Part shown: piece by piece, positions 15,922 to 27,673 of the stretch
Layout: each line of letters starts with the position of its first letter
Position numbering within the stretch: the stretch's first letter is position 1
Assembly: GCA_001275005.1 (NCBI GenBank)
Contig: JWZX01002795.1
Coordinates: 1 to 33,134, forward strand
Length of the DNA: 33,134 bases
Direction: 5' to 3'
DNA from: Chrysochromulina tobinii
Lineage: Eukaryota > Haptophyta > Prymnesiales > Chrysochromulinaceae
Program-made: the position numbers and the translations under genes
The notes under the pieces: generated by a model
Seen by the model: the letters and a program-made list of their open reading frames with translations, nothing else
Told to the model about the DNA's origin: nothing
The model's database searches: none

Positions 15922-16764
15922 TTACACAAGGGTCCCTACTACCGTAGGGACCCTTTCTTCCAAGGGGATGTGCACGCCCCGGTGCAAACGCTTTCTGAGC
16001 ACGAGCAAATGGGAATTGTGGTCCACGACATTCGTCGTGTCAATGGGCGCAAATTGGTACTGATTAGCGGGCCTTCGCAAGCTGTCCGCCCACTTCCTGA
16101 ACGATGGGTGGCCGACTGCCGTGTCGACGAATATTGCATGATTATTGCTCAAGATGCTGTATGCTGCTGCGCTCGGATTGTGCACCATCGGCACGGAGCC
16201 GCTCTTCTCAAGCTTGCCGTCGTACAGGCCAGAGTGTCGATTGGCTCCAGTGGCCATATCCTCGATGATATAATATCCGCCAGGTTTCACGATGGGCCAC
16301 AAAGTCAACAGCGTCCGCTCCTGGCCTGCTGGCGAGTGGTCGCCGTCATCAATCACAATGTCCATGGTGCCATGAGCTATCCCAAAGCGCTTCAGATCCT
16401 TGGAATCCTTCGAGCTCCCCAACAAAAGGCGCACGCGCCGCAAGGTGTGGCCACTGGCGTTCAGAAACTCTCGGGCAGCCGTGAGGGCTGATGCAGAGCG
16501 ATCGATGGCATGTACCGTCGCACGTGGAAAGTAATCCAGCCACATTGGCACCGAGTGCCCGTAGAGGACACCGACCTCAGTGATGTTTTCCACGACCTCA
16601 CGCAAAGGGTCGAACAGCATTGCATAGAGGTCTGTGTACTTGTGATGCTCTCGTCGTTTATCTGTGCCGAATCGTGACGCAAGCTGCTCGATCCACCGCT
16701 CCGCTTTGCACGTGCAGGCAAAGCCAGCCAGTACGAGACATTGGATGAGCATGCACGCTCGCAT
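15922..16764 (-). CDS. Secretory-pathway class I SAM-dependent methyltransferase, MycE/TylF-like
   Basis: 280 residues with a signal peptide at 1-21 ('MRACMLIQCLVLAGFACTCK', then A). 'RFGTDK' and 'HHKYTDLY' then match the N-terminal block of MycE-like sugar O-methyltransferases. Motif I is E-V-G-V-L-Y-G at 63-69, an acidic residue at the end of strand 2 is in 'VHAIDRS', and 'DIVIDDGDHS' at 135-144 supplies the Asp pair that binds metal in that family. 'IVKPGGYYIIED' closes the core. It probably O-methylates a sugar or small molecule; the leader places it in the ER/Golgi lumen or outside. It faces the glycosyltransferase genes across a 375-bp divergent spacer, which fits a glycan role without proving it. 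The substrate is unknown. Confidence 0.72.
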   Translation of the reverse strand: MRACMLIQCLVLAGFACTCKAERWIEQLASRFGTDKRREHHKYTDLYAMLFDPLREVVENITEVGVLYGHSVPMWLDYFPRATVHAIDRSASALTAAREFLNASGHTLRRVRLLLGSSKDSKDLKRFGIAHGTMDIVIDDGDHSPAGQERTLLTLWPIVKPGGYYIIEDMATGANRHSGLYDGKLEKSGSVPMVHNPSAAAYSILSNNHAIFVDTAVGHPSFRKWADSLRRPANQYQFAPIDTTNVVDHNSHLLVLRKRLHRGVHIPLEERVPTVVGTLV

Positions 16765-17139
16765 GTCGGCTTGCTAAAGTATCCGCGGGAAAGCGCCCGA
16801 CCGACGTTCTTTACGACCGCAACACTCTCTGCGTCCTTCAGACAACGCCAACCAGTTCGGCCGCGCGGCGCGCGCCTGGCACCTCACTTTTGGAAAGGAC
16901 ATTCGGCAGACTTCGGAAATGCAGACACGGGAAATGTTCAGCGATTACTATGTAGTCAATGCAGCCTTCATCCAGTCCAGTTTGCCGTACTTGCGTCCTT
17001 ACGGCTGGCACCGTATTACGCACCTGCGTATTATTCAGCATTCAAATGTCAGCATTTTTTGTATTGCGTATTTTTGACCCGCATTACGTCGTATTGCGCA
17101 TTGCGTATAGCGTATGTCTGCATTTTTCTTTACAGGTAA
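16765..17139. promoter_or_regulatory. Divergent promoter with TATTGCG/ATTACG words and a palindrome
   Basis: 375 bp. The segment 17010-17115 is AT-richer than its surroundings and repeats related words (tattacgca, tattgcgta, attacgtc, tattgcgc, attgcgta). A perfect inverted repeat, tacgca-cc-tgcgta, lies at 17017-17030. Just before the downstream ATG is ctttacag/gtaa, a polypyrimidine-AG that could be a 5'-UTR acceptor. Function is inferred from position. Confidence 0.4.
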
Positions 17140-19450
17140 ATGCTCAACACGCAAGGAGCGCGCGCTCGCGGCGGCGCCACGTCTGTGATCATGGACGGGG
17201 GTGTAGTACGCGTGCGTGCGCTGTCGGCACTCGTGCGGACCGTGCTCACCTTGCTTTTGACGGGTGCAAATGGTCGCTACCGTTGCAACACTTACGTGCA
17301 CTTGCTTCTCCGTATGCACCCGCGAATCTACACTCGCCTTCGTCAGGCTGCTTTGGACGGCAGAGTCCTTGAGGTCGAATGAATCAGCATGGTTTCCATA
17401 CCTGCGAGCAGTTTACGGCGAGGCACTAAAGTTTCCTTTCAATCTTCGGAATTTGAGATTCGTATACCAGGCAAATTCAAGGTGGCGTGCTTTGCATCCT
17501 GAAGTTGATTGGCCTCTGGCCGCCTGCCGAAGATCAGACTCGCAGGATGAAGGCCGCCCACCACGTTGCAAGGACTGCAGCAGATTTGGAGTTGGAAGCG
17601 GAGCGTCTGCTACAAGCGACGCCGTCCCCAAGGGTGGGGATACAGGCCGCGAGATCTATTACATGAACGGCGTCTCGCTTGGCGTGCGTTGGTACTTTCG
17701 TGAGGACTCGAACGCGAACGCTGTGCAGTCCTATGGCTGGGCGGAGGTGATTCGGTGGCGCATGCCAGGCGAGGGCAGCAACGGCACCGGCGTTTGGTTT
17801 GCACCAGCAGTTGGCTCAAACATATTCATCAACGTAGGCAATACATTGCGGTTAGCGAGCAAACAGGGAGCGCTCAAGCCGCTGTTGAGCCGTTGGTCGA
17901 CGCAGCGCAACTTGTCGACAACACCCAAGGATGAGCGCGGCGTTCGTGAGCTCGTCGGGGCCGAGCTGCAAGGACACCACACGACCGCGTATCTGGCCTA
18001 CCTGGGGTATGAGCTCAGCTTTGATAGCCTTCAGTTCGCTGAAGGCTCAGAGCGCCGACCTCTCGGCCACGACACTGCGAGGTTGAGGTTGATCTATCAA
18101 CCAGAGATAGTCATGACCTCTTCCCAGAGCTTTGTCAAGCCGGATTGCTGCGATGGATGCGACGTGGCGACCAAGGCACGGGAGTGTGCACGAGGGCCTA
18201 CAACGTGTGGCCAAGGCATCGAGCTGCGCAAGTTATCCGGGGCGAGATGCATTTGCAGCGAGCAAATCGAGATACTCAACTGCGATGCCGAAGGCCCAAC
18301 CACTGGCACAGCGGATCCACGCTTGCACGAGCGAAGAACAAATGGGTCATCAACGCTGAATGTTCAACTCCCCACCCAGAAGTTGCAGGTGAATCTTCAG
18401 CCTGGGCCGAGTGCTGCAGCTTTGCAGTCCCTAGATGTCAACCACAATCGCAGGACTGGGCTTTTTCCGCAGGCACTGCCGTCGGATCGTGGAGATCATG
18501 TTCTTGGCGGGCTCTGGCCCATTTCGGACAGACTTCACCTCTGGTCCCTCACGTCGGCGAGCAGAGGCGCAGCCTTTCTTGCGCACTGGCTTGCACACTA
18601 TGCACGAGTGGGCGTGCAGCACGCACGAAACACGCGCCTTAACATTCAGGAGGACCATGCGGGCGAAGAGGTGTTGCGCGACGTAAAAGCCGTCCTGGAT
18701 GCGTACGGCGTCCGTAAGTTCACCATCCGCCCTCACATGAACGCCACTTTACTGGAAGGCTTCAAGCTCGTTCTGCTCAACGAATTTATTCGCACGCGTC
18801 CGAATGACGCATACATCATTGCTGCCGACGGCGACGAATTCTTTACCTACCCTTGCGACGTGCTCCAGAGACTGCAGCGCACGAAAGACAAGCACAACCG
18901 TCCTGCCTACGCCAGCTGCGCCTTCATGCAAGATCGCGTGCCCACATCACTAAAACTGCGGAGGGTGCAGATGGAGCCGCCAATCGAAGAGCAATTCCAA
19001 AGGTGTGCAAAGATCCGCGCACTGCGCGGCGGGCTTGTCAACGGTATCAACATCCTCAAGGTCTCACTGTTCGCGGCTCGCCCCTATGGCTACTTGCCCT
19101 TTTTCATCAACGCCCACACCATTGCAGTGAATCACCCCCATTACGGGGTGCGCATAGGTGGCACCCCACAACAAGGGGGCAACATGTGCGCTTTCACCGG
19201 GCGCTTCAGTCACTACTCGATGACGTTTGAGACGCAGTCTCTCGCACGCCAGAAGCGCGATGAGGGCTACGAGCCCCTGTCATACTCACGTGTGTCGCGG
19301 TTGGCCATACCCTGCAACGATGAGACTGACTGTTACATGTTCGACTCGAAAGCTCGAAGTTATATCGAGCGCAGCAATGTGACATGCGAGGGCGCGTTGA
19401 CATCTTGCCCTGCGACGAAAATGTTCGAATTTGTGATGTTGCGGCGGTAG
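17140..19450 (+). CDS. Type II membrane glycosyltransferase, GT92/GT2-like C-terminal domain
   Basis: The frame is open from an ATG at 17270 to 19450. I favour an upstream exon, 17140-17263, joined across a 100-bp intron (17264-17363, GTGCAA...GGCAG). This keeps phase and adds a basic stretch plus the hydrophobic 'ALSALVRTVLTLLLTG', a signal anchor. The first ATG could also be 17191. The N-terminal ~380 residues are unrecognised; they contain a Cys-rich patch ('CCDGCD', C-x4-C-x3-C) and may fold as a separate lectin-like domain. From ~18535, 'RLHLWSLTSASRGAAFLAHW' opens a glycosyltransferase domain with 'DAYIIAADGDEFFTYPCD', where the D-x-D type motif binds metal and sugar nucleotide. 'RFSHYS' lies near the end. 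This resembles GT92/DUF23-type and related algal enzymes. Probably Golgi. Donor and acceptor are unknown. Confidence 0.68.
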
Positions 19451-19461
19451 CGGCAGCTCGT

Positions 19462-20547
19462 ATGTCGCCTGGGGCAGGCAGTGGCCAGAACTCGACGCAC
19501 GGCACTCAAGGGCTGGGGTTTGTTGCCAACGGCACTAGGCAAATTGACGCGTGCGGCGCCCCCTTGCGCTCTTTTGCAAGCAGGGTGCACTTGTGGAGCA
19601 TGCTCGCACCACTTGCACGCCCGGGTCTCCTGCCGCACTGGCTGTCCCACTACCGAGCACAAGGCGTTCGAGCTCAGAACGTGCACTTGCTTCTCGACGT
19701 CGAGAGCAAGAATCAGAGCAAACTTCGTGAGATGCTCAACCACACCCGTCTGACCGTCGCTGCCTTTGGCGTGACCGACGTCCAAGTAGTCCATTCGCTG
19801 GCCGATGGCCAGGGCGATTACGAGACGGTCAAACTGAATGCGTTGAATGCAAAGATTCGTGAGTTGCCAGCAGATGCGCTACTCATCTACGCGGACGGCG
19901 ACGAATTCTTCGAGTACCCGTGCGCCGCAGTGCGCGAGCTGACCGTCTCTCGCACTCGGCATGCTATCTGCGGGAGGATGATGGAACGGATGCCGGCTTG
20001 GGGCGAGCCGGCTCCCTTGCTAGAGACATGGGGCACGCCGGACCCGAGCGAGCTCCCGCGGCTCTTCCCATTGTGCGGCCGGATTCGACGCAAAGTACAG
20101 AACGCCGCTGCGGTGAAGCTGGTTTTGGTTCGCGTGCGCCCGTCTGGCTCGCCCATCAGCTTTACCACGGCTCACATTGCACGAGCAGGCTCGCTGACCT
20201 TCGGCTCGCACATGGGGCCGTCAAACTGCATCGATGCGGGCTCATTTGGCCATTACGCACTCGGCGAGGGAGCGGTCACCCTCGCGAAGAGCAAGGCCCG
20301 CTCGTTTGAAAGTAGCATCGCCCTCGACGCGTATATGCGCTCTTCGACGAGCCAGATCATGACCAAGTTTGCGTCCATGTTGGAGGCCGTGACGATGACT
20401 GGCGGGCGCGAGAGTGTGCGGCTGAGTGAAGCTGGAGCCAAGCTGCTGAACAAGTCGGCCGACGTGCACCCATGCCCTGTGCACTCGGTTCCAGAGTGCG
20501 TCGCTCACAATCTCTTGAGCTGCTTTCGCAAGGAGCAGCCAACGTGA
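19462..20547 (+). CDS. Second glycosyltransferase unit, paralogous to the preceding one
   Basis: The frame runs to 20547. ATGs lie at 19384 (overlapping the previous gene by 67 bp) and 19462 (11 bp after its stop). From ~19590 it repeats the plan of the upstream domain: 'RVHLWSMLAPLARPGLLPHW', 'LIYADGDEFFEYPCAAV' and 'SFGHYALG', clearly homologous to the matching blocks before it. The D-G-D-E motif is intact. It has no signal peptide or membrane anchor of its own, unusual for a Golgi enzyme. With the nearly abutting frames, this suggests that both halves belong to one transcript encoding a two-domain protein, joined by an unrecognised intron or separated by a frameshift or sequencing error. 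The alternative is a separate small gene. Confidence 0.62.
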   Translation: MSPGAGSGQNSTHGTQGLGFVANGTRQIDACGAPLRSFASRVHLWSMLAPLARPGLLPHWLSHYRAQGVRAQNVHLLLDVESKNQSKLREMLNHTRLTVAAFGVTDVQVVHSLADGQGDYETVKLNALNAKIRELPADALLIYADGDEFFEYPCAAVRELTVSRTRHAICGRMMERMPAWGEPAPLLETWGTPDPSELPRLFPLCGRIRRKVQNAAAVKLVLVRVRPSGSPISFTTAHIARAGSLTFGSHMGPSNCIDAGSFGHYALGEGAVTLAKSKARSFESSIALDAYMRSSTSQIMTKFASMLEAVTMTGGRESVRLSEAGAKLLNKSADVHPCPVHSVPECVAHNLLSCFRKEQPT

Positions 20548-20882
20548 CATGTCGAGGGCGCTTTGCCATCCGTCGACGAGCGCGAGTATCAACAAACAAA
20601 ACCCGATATGAATACCCTCAACGTCCCATATTTTACCAGCAGCAGATTAGACCAGGATATTTTTTTGGTATTTTAGTGCCGTATTAGTGAGCGGCGTGAC
20701 CCTGACCTGTCCGGCTTTCTGTGTACAGAAGTATCGATATCCACACGTAGTCACCCAGCACGCCGAACTGAGCGGACCGGACGGCGGACGAGCACTGTCG
20801 CTTACGATCTAGTACAAACCTCGGTTCGATCTCGATAAAATCGTCGAAAAGCCGTAGGGCTCATCGCACGAATGTCCTCACG
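20548..20882. other. Intergenic between convergent genes
   Basis: 335 bp, AT-richer than its neighbours, with a ccatattttacc / aggatatttttttggtattt stretch near 20625-20675. It holds the converging 3' ends. No gene was seen. Confidence 0.35.
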
Positions 20883-22646
20883 CTATTCGGATGGCGGGAA
20901 GAGCTGCAGCAGGTGCTCGGCCGCCTGGTCGGCATTCCCCTGACACTCTCTGAGCACGTCGAGCAAGGCAGCAAGGTCGATGTGGGGAAACATGAGCGTG
21001 AGGGCCTCGAGCCCGTGCGATGCGTCTCCCCCCGCGTTCGCGTCCACCGAGATCCTGCTTGTGTGCTGCCACTGGAGGTACACGTAGTCAGCACTCGCGA
21101 GGTGCCTCTGCATGTCCATCTCGCGCGCTGAGATCAGGAGGCGCTCGGCTGGCGGCGGCGGCGGCGGCGGCGGAGCTGCGATCGATCTGGCGGCGACGCC
21201 GATGCCCCCGCACTTTTGATGCAGCCCGGCCCACGTGCCCCACGGGTCGAGCATGGCGCCCACGTTGCCACCTGTTGGCGCTTTGGTCTCTTCGAACGCC
21301 GGGCCGCTCACCCGAAAGTAGACCGCGTAGCGGATGTCTGCGCTCATGTTGGGAGCGATGAGATGAGCCGTCAAGTAATTCATCAAAAAAACGTCCCCGG
21401 CTTTGCCAGTGCAATGGACGACCGGACGATCGAAGAGAGCATCGGTCTGGGCTCTCGGCAGGTGCTCCCCGCCCTCGACGCGCAGCTTCTCGAGCACATC
21501 TCGATTCCTCTCAAAGTACTTTGAGAGTGCGATGTGGCTGCCCGGATAGCAGACTAGCTCTCCAGCCATTGTCCCCTTGTCGAAAGTGTCGCTCAGCAGC
21601 ACGCCGATGAGGACGTTGAAGTTGTGAATGGTGCCAAAGTGGTCGGTAACACCAGGTAGGAAATCGCTCGGGCAGCCATCAATATGCCATCCCTTCCGGA
21701 TACCCTCAAAATGTGCCGCCGAAATCGAACCCTGAGTGCCAAGCTTCGAGCCAGGAGGGCATAGGTCGCCCGGAAAGCGCAGCGCGAGCTGGCCCGAATC
21801 AAGCCGTTGCCTGTACCAGTCCTCGTGGCCTCCGAGCAGCTCGGCGAGGATGGCGGGCACGGCCGAATCGCGCACGAGGCTCAAGATCGCCGGGTGCGAC
21901 GCGAAGGTCTTCGCCTTGAACGCATCGCTGGTCTTGCTGCCATCGCCCAGCTGTCGATTGATCTCGCCACGCGCCGTGAGCACAATGTCCAGCGGCACGA
22001 GACCGCCGAGCTTGCAGAAGCCGTCGTTGCGAAACGCCGTGCAGAAGGCGGATGTGAGCTTCGAGAGCGCCGTGTGCTTCGCCGCCTCGCGATCCGACTC
22101 CGCCTTGGCGGCGTCTGCACGCATCTGCTCGAAATAGCTCGCCAGATCGTCGCCGCCTCCGAGGACGAGGCGGCGGGTCGTGTCGTTGCGAGGCACGAAG
22201 ACGATTTTACCGGTGTTGCCCTTCTGCACGCCTAGGCACACGTTTTGGGGATTGTGCTTCGGTGACACTGTCCCGTCTGAGTTGAAGACGTACTCCTTGG
22301 CCCACTCCTTGTGCTCCAGGCAGCCCCACATGTGAATGTCCGTCTCGGGATCTTTCTTATCGTGATCGCTCTCGAGCCACTGCACCTTCTCGCTATCGCG
22401 ATATATAATGCAGCCGTTCAGCATGCTGCCTTCAATGACAAAGTCGCAAGCATCGCGAGCCAACCCGACGCGAAGCTGGGACCACACGCCGTTCAGCTGC
22501 TTCTTCTGCTCTTTCGGATACGGCGATTCGAACGTATGCGTGTGCTTGTATTTGTCCACGATGAGCACCTTTCGGCCTGCCCCAAGCCAGGAGCACGGAG
22601 GCGACTTGACGATGAGGATGGTCATGTTGCAAGTTTGGTGTTTCAT
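20883..22646 (-). CDS. Phytanoyl-CoA dioxygenase-like protein with N-terminal lectin-like and C-terminal CUE domains
   Basis: 587 residues from the first ATG (22646); ATG 22625 is also possible. Three parts are visible. Residues ~55-160 look like part of a ricin-type beta-trefoil ('HMWGCLEHKEWAKEYVF', then N-S-D-G-T and C-L-G-V). Residues ~200-450 form a PhyH-family Fe(II)/2-oxoglutarate oxygenase: 'KGWHIDG' gives H321 and D323, 'TAHLIAP' gives H428, and R439 eleven residues later should bind 2-oxoglutarate. The last ~41 residues ('LTLMFPHIDLAALLDVL', then G-N-A-D-Q-A-A-E-H-L-L) are a CUE-type ubiquitin-binding domain with its M-F-P and terminal Leu-Leu. An eight-proline run precedes it. PhyH enzymes hydroxylate lipids or small molecules; the substrate here is unknown. 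There is no leader, so probably cytosolic or nuclear. Confidence 0.8.
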   Translation of the reverse strand: MKHQTCNMTILIVKSPPCSWLGAGRKVLIVDKYKHTHTFESPYPKEQKKQLNGVWSQLRVGLARDACDFVIEGSMLNGCIIYRDSEKVQWLESDHDKKDPETDIHMWGCLEHKEWAKEYVFNSDGTVSPKHNPQNVCLGVQKGNTGKIVFVPRNDTTRRLVLGGGDDLASYFEQMRADAAKAESDREAAKHTALSKLTSAFCTAFRNDGFCKLGGLVPLDIVLTARGEINRQLGDGSKTSDAFKAKTFASHPAILSLVRDSAVPAILAELLGGHEDWYRQRLDSGQLALRFPGDLCPPGSKLGTQGSISAAHFEGIRKGWHIDGCPSDFLPGVTDHFGTIHNFNVLIGVLLSDTFDKGTMAGELVCYPGSHIALSKYFERNRDVLEKLRVEGGEHLPRAQTDALFDRPVVHCTGKAGDVFLMNYLTAHLIAPNMSADIRYAVYFRVSGPAFEETKAPTGGNVGAMLDPWGTWAGLHQKCGGIGVAARSIAAPPPPPPPPAERLLISAREMDMQRHLASADYVYLQWQHTSRISVDANAGGDASHGLEALTLMFPHIDLAALLDVLRECQGNADQAAEHLLQLFPPSE

Positions 22647-23380
22647 GTTAATACACACAACACGTACAAATGTTTCACACCCAAATTCACGTGGCAGTGT
22701 TTCGTGTGGTAGTGGCTGGTCGGTACCTTGTGTGTCGATTCAACTGACCCTTTCGCAAACATAGCCGCTAGGCACTACCTGAGAAATCCTCAATCAGTAG
22801 TCATTTAGTCTGTTCGTTTTTGTTGCGGTCCCTCCGCGCTCAGCGCGCGCGCCGACGAGGGGGCGTGTTCTGGAACGGGTAATCAAGATGTTGCTCGCCG
22901 CAGGCGCGAAATTTTAGCGATTTTGAGTGCAAATCACTACATTTTGGCCCTGAAATTGATGCCATTCACGACACTATTGACAAGGACTATTGACTCATTG
23001 TACTCGTCTCTCGGGCTCCTCAATTTCGCTAGTGAGGTCGCGGTCTCTCCCAGCACACAGTGTGGTCCCTGGTGCTCGCTGCCCTATACTACCGGGCCCG
23101 GGATTGTGATAGGCAATCAGGTGGGGGGTGGGGGGAGGGGTGGGTGCGGAAAACGAGAGGATCACATTCTTGAGAGCGACGCGTCCTCTATGAGTCAACA
23201 TATTACGAGCTACCTGCCGGAGTTCCGTACTTTCCGACGGGTTTGCAACGTATCGCAGCACGTTAACGAGCACTGAGTCCAGCTCACTCGAAGAAGCTGC
23301 TGCTAACAGCTTAGCGGGCGGAACGCGGGGATCTCCTCGCCCGATTGGTCTCTGATCCGATCACCGATCTCTGGATCCCC
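22647..23380. other. Intergenic with a G-quadruplex motif
   Basis: 734 bp between two minus-strand genes. It holds the PhyH gene's upstream region and the RP2-like gene's 3' end. The strongest element is the G-run array at 23123-23144. The rest shows no supported gene. Confidence 0.45.
23123..23144 (+). other. Predicted G-quadruplex
   Basis: Four G-runs of 6, 6, 4 and 3 separated by single T, A and T bases: an ideal short-loop G4 motif on the plus strand. It lies 479 bp upstream of the PhyH-like start and 258 bp past the RP2-like stop. Confidence 0.7.
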
Positions 23381-24532
23381 TCAGCTCACGATGCACACCT
23401 GCGTCGTCTTGGCGTCGCCCTGGATCTTCACGTCGGCCAGGTCGACGGCGGCCGAGGGCTCGCTCTTCTTGCCGCCAAAGAGCCAGCTCAAGAGGCGGCT
23501 GAGGAGCCCCGGCTTAGCGGGGGCGTCCGCCGCCGCCGCTGCGCCGCTGTTGCCTGTCGTCGTGGGCTTGGCGGCGGCGGCGACCTTGGGCTTGGCGGCG
23601 GCGGCGGCGGCTGCGGTGGCGGCGGCGACCTTGGGCTTGGCAGCGGCGGCGGCTGCGGTGGCGGCGGCGACCTTGGGCTTGGCAGCGGCGGTGGTGGCGG
23701 CTGCGGTGGCGGCGGCCTTGGCGCGCTTGGCGACGATCGCCTCGGCCGCCTCGGCCGCGGCCGAGAACCACTTGGCTTCGTACATGCATTCACGCTTCAC
23801 GTTTCCCAAATCGACGATGCTCTGCCCACAAGGGCACTCGGCGCCTTCGGTGGTGGGGGTGGCGACGCGCACCTCGCTCACCTTACCGCCGGTGAGTCCC
23901 TCGACCTCCTCGACGACGAGTTCGCACCAGCAGCCGGTAGGGTCGGCGGCGAGAGGCGCCCAGTTCTTGCCACCGCCGCTCGGCGGAGAGAAGTCATGGA
24001 TGGCGCTTGAATGGTTGACGTACTTGCCCGCCGCCTCGTCCACCCAGCCCGTCATGCGGAACTGGGCGGCGAGGCCAGCGTACGCGAGATCCCAGGCACC
24101 GATGCGCAACTTCTTGCTGGTCTCGATGACGACGCACTCGTGCGCCGCGCCGAAGACGCGCATGTCGCAGTCGACGCAGTCGCGAAGCCGGATCTGCTTC
24201 GAGGCGACAGTGATCGTGCAGCCCTTGCACTCGAAGAGCATGACGCTGCCGCACGTCGGCCCGACGACGATGCGGCAGTTGATGCACTCGGAGACCTGAA
24301 CGCGCTCCGACGCGTCCAGGATGTAGATGTTGCAGTTTTCACAGCACTCGACCTCCACGCCCACGCCCAGGCCTGGCCACTTGGAGAGCAGCGAGCCCGG
24401 CGGCTTGAGGTACGTAGCGTCTTTCTTCATCACGAGCTCGATGCCTTTGCGCGGGCGCGCGCGCTGCCCGCCCCAGGTGAAGCTCGCCAGCTCCTCGGCG
24501 TCGGGTCCACCCTCGACGCCGGACGCCGACAT
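23381..24532 (-). CDS. RP2-like TBCC-domain protein (ARL GTPase-activating type) with C-terminal CaaX box
   Basis: 383 residues, intronless, first ATG at 24532. Residues ~15-230 match RP2: 'CENCNIYILDASERVQVSEC', 'GPTCGSVMLFECKGCTITVA', 'SKQIRLRDC', then 'SAIHDFSPPSGGGKNW'. The Q-x-R arginine finger used for GTPase activation is present (R115). RP2 activates ARL3 to release lipidated cargo at the cilium. The C-terminus differs from animal RP2: three Ala/Lys/Pro repeats (A-A-K-P-K-V-A-A-A), an amphipathic 'LLSRLLSWLFGGKK', and a final C-I-V-S, a consensus CaaX box expected to be farnesylated. The N-terminal Gly-Cys lipidation site of animal RP2 is absent (M-S-A-S). The lipid anchor therefore seems moved to the other end. 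Confidence 0.85.
   Translation of the reverse strand: MSASGVEGGPDAEELASFTWGGQRARPRKGIELVMKKDATYLKPPGSLLSKWPGLGVGVEVECCENCNIYILDASERVQVSECINCRIVVGPTCGSVMLFECKGCTITVASKQIRLRDCVDCDMRVFGAAHECVVIETSKKLRIGAWDLAYAGLAAQFRMTGWVDEAAGKYVNHSSAIHDFSPPSGGGKNWAPLAADPTGCWCELVVEEVEGLTGGKVSEVRVATPTTEGAECPCGQSIVDLGNVKRECMYEAKWFSAAAEAAEAIVAKRAKAAATAAATTAAAKPKVAAATAAAAAAKPKVAAATAAAAAAAKPKVAAAAKPTTTGNSGAAAAADAPAKPGLLSRLLSWLFGGKKSEPSAAVDLADVKIQGDAKTTQVCIVS
23571..23715 (-). repeat. Ala-rich coding repeat in the RP2-like gene
   Basis: Three tandem units of about 45 bp built from GCG/GCC codons (ggcggcggcgaccttgggct followed by tggcagcggcgg on the plus strand) encode an Ala tract plus K-P-K-V. They form a flexible linker between the TBCC domain and the CaaX tail. 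Length variation between strains is likely. Confidence 0.85.
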
Positions 24533-26991
<2,459 letters not shown>

Positions 26992-27673
26992 ATCCGCGCG
27001 TGCGCGCGCGACCCAAACCACACGCCGCTGCGACCGCTCCCTCTCGGGGTGACGCGTGCCCTCTGCTTGCTGGTGTGGGGAGAGACGGAGAGAGAGGCCT
27101 CTATTGCTATTGCTGCGCCGGCCTGCCGGTCCGCGGGGGGGCCGCGGCGCCATGATTCTGTGACTTAGGGGAGGCGGCCTATGGGAGTGCGCTCCGCCGC
27201 AACATGTGTGTGCTTGGGGGGTCGACCGTCCGTGGGCGGGCGGGGCATGCCCCGCATGGCTGTGGGCGATCTGGCTTGATGTGGAGTCTTTCTTTTGCGG
27301 GTAGAGAGCGTGACTGCGACAAGAGACACAATGGTATCGTAATGGTGTGGTGTGGGTCTGTGGGACCGGCCGCACTCTAATTCGGGGCTTTCAACCATGG
27401 GCGCGGTGCGGCGGGTACCGGGGAGCGGCGGTTTGCTCCCGACGGTAAATTAGCGCACGCGCCACCGACAAGAACACAAACGATCAACTCGATGGTCCGC
27501 GCGGCGCGCGGTAACCGCGCGGATTGGGATTCGCCCCGCGTCGCTCGCACACGCCTTCCCTGCACCCCTGCCTTGGCGCACCTTCCAACCGGATCCTAAG
27601 TCGATCGCTACCAGGGGGCGTCCGCCGTGCCCGTGGCGCCCTCGATGCACCGTGGCGATCCTGAGGTCGATGT
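26992..27673. other. Intergenic between convergent genes
   Basis: 682 bp beyond the ATP synthase stop and before the EF-hand gene's stop. It begins with an alternating cgcgcgtgcgcgcgcg run (26996-27011), which could adopt Z-DNA. No supported gene lies here; the long minus-strand frame crossing it is antisense shadow of the ATP synthase gene. Confidence 0.4.

Noticed and set aside
20790-20860. Possible tRNA, because of a ggttcga word
   Set aside because: No acceptor stem, anticodon arm or A box could be formed around it.
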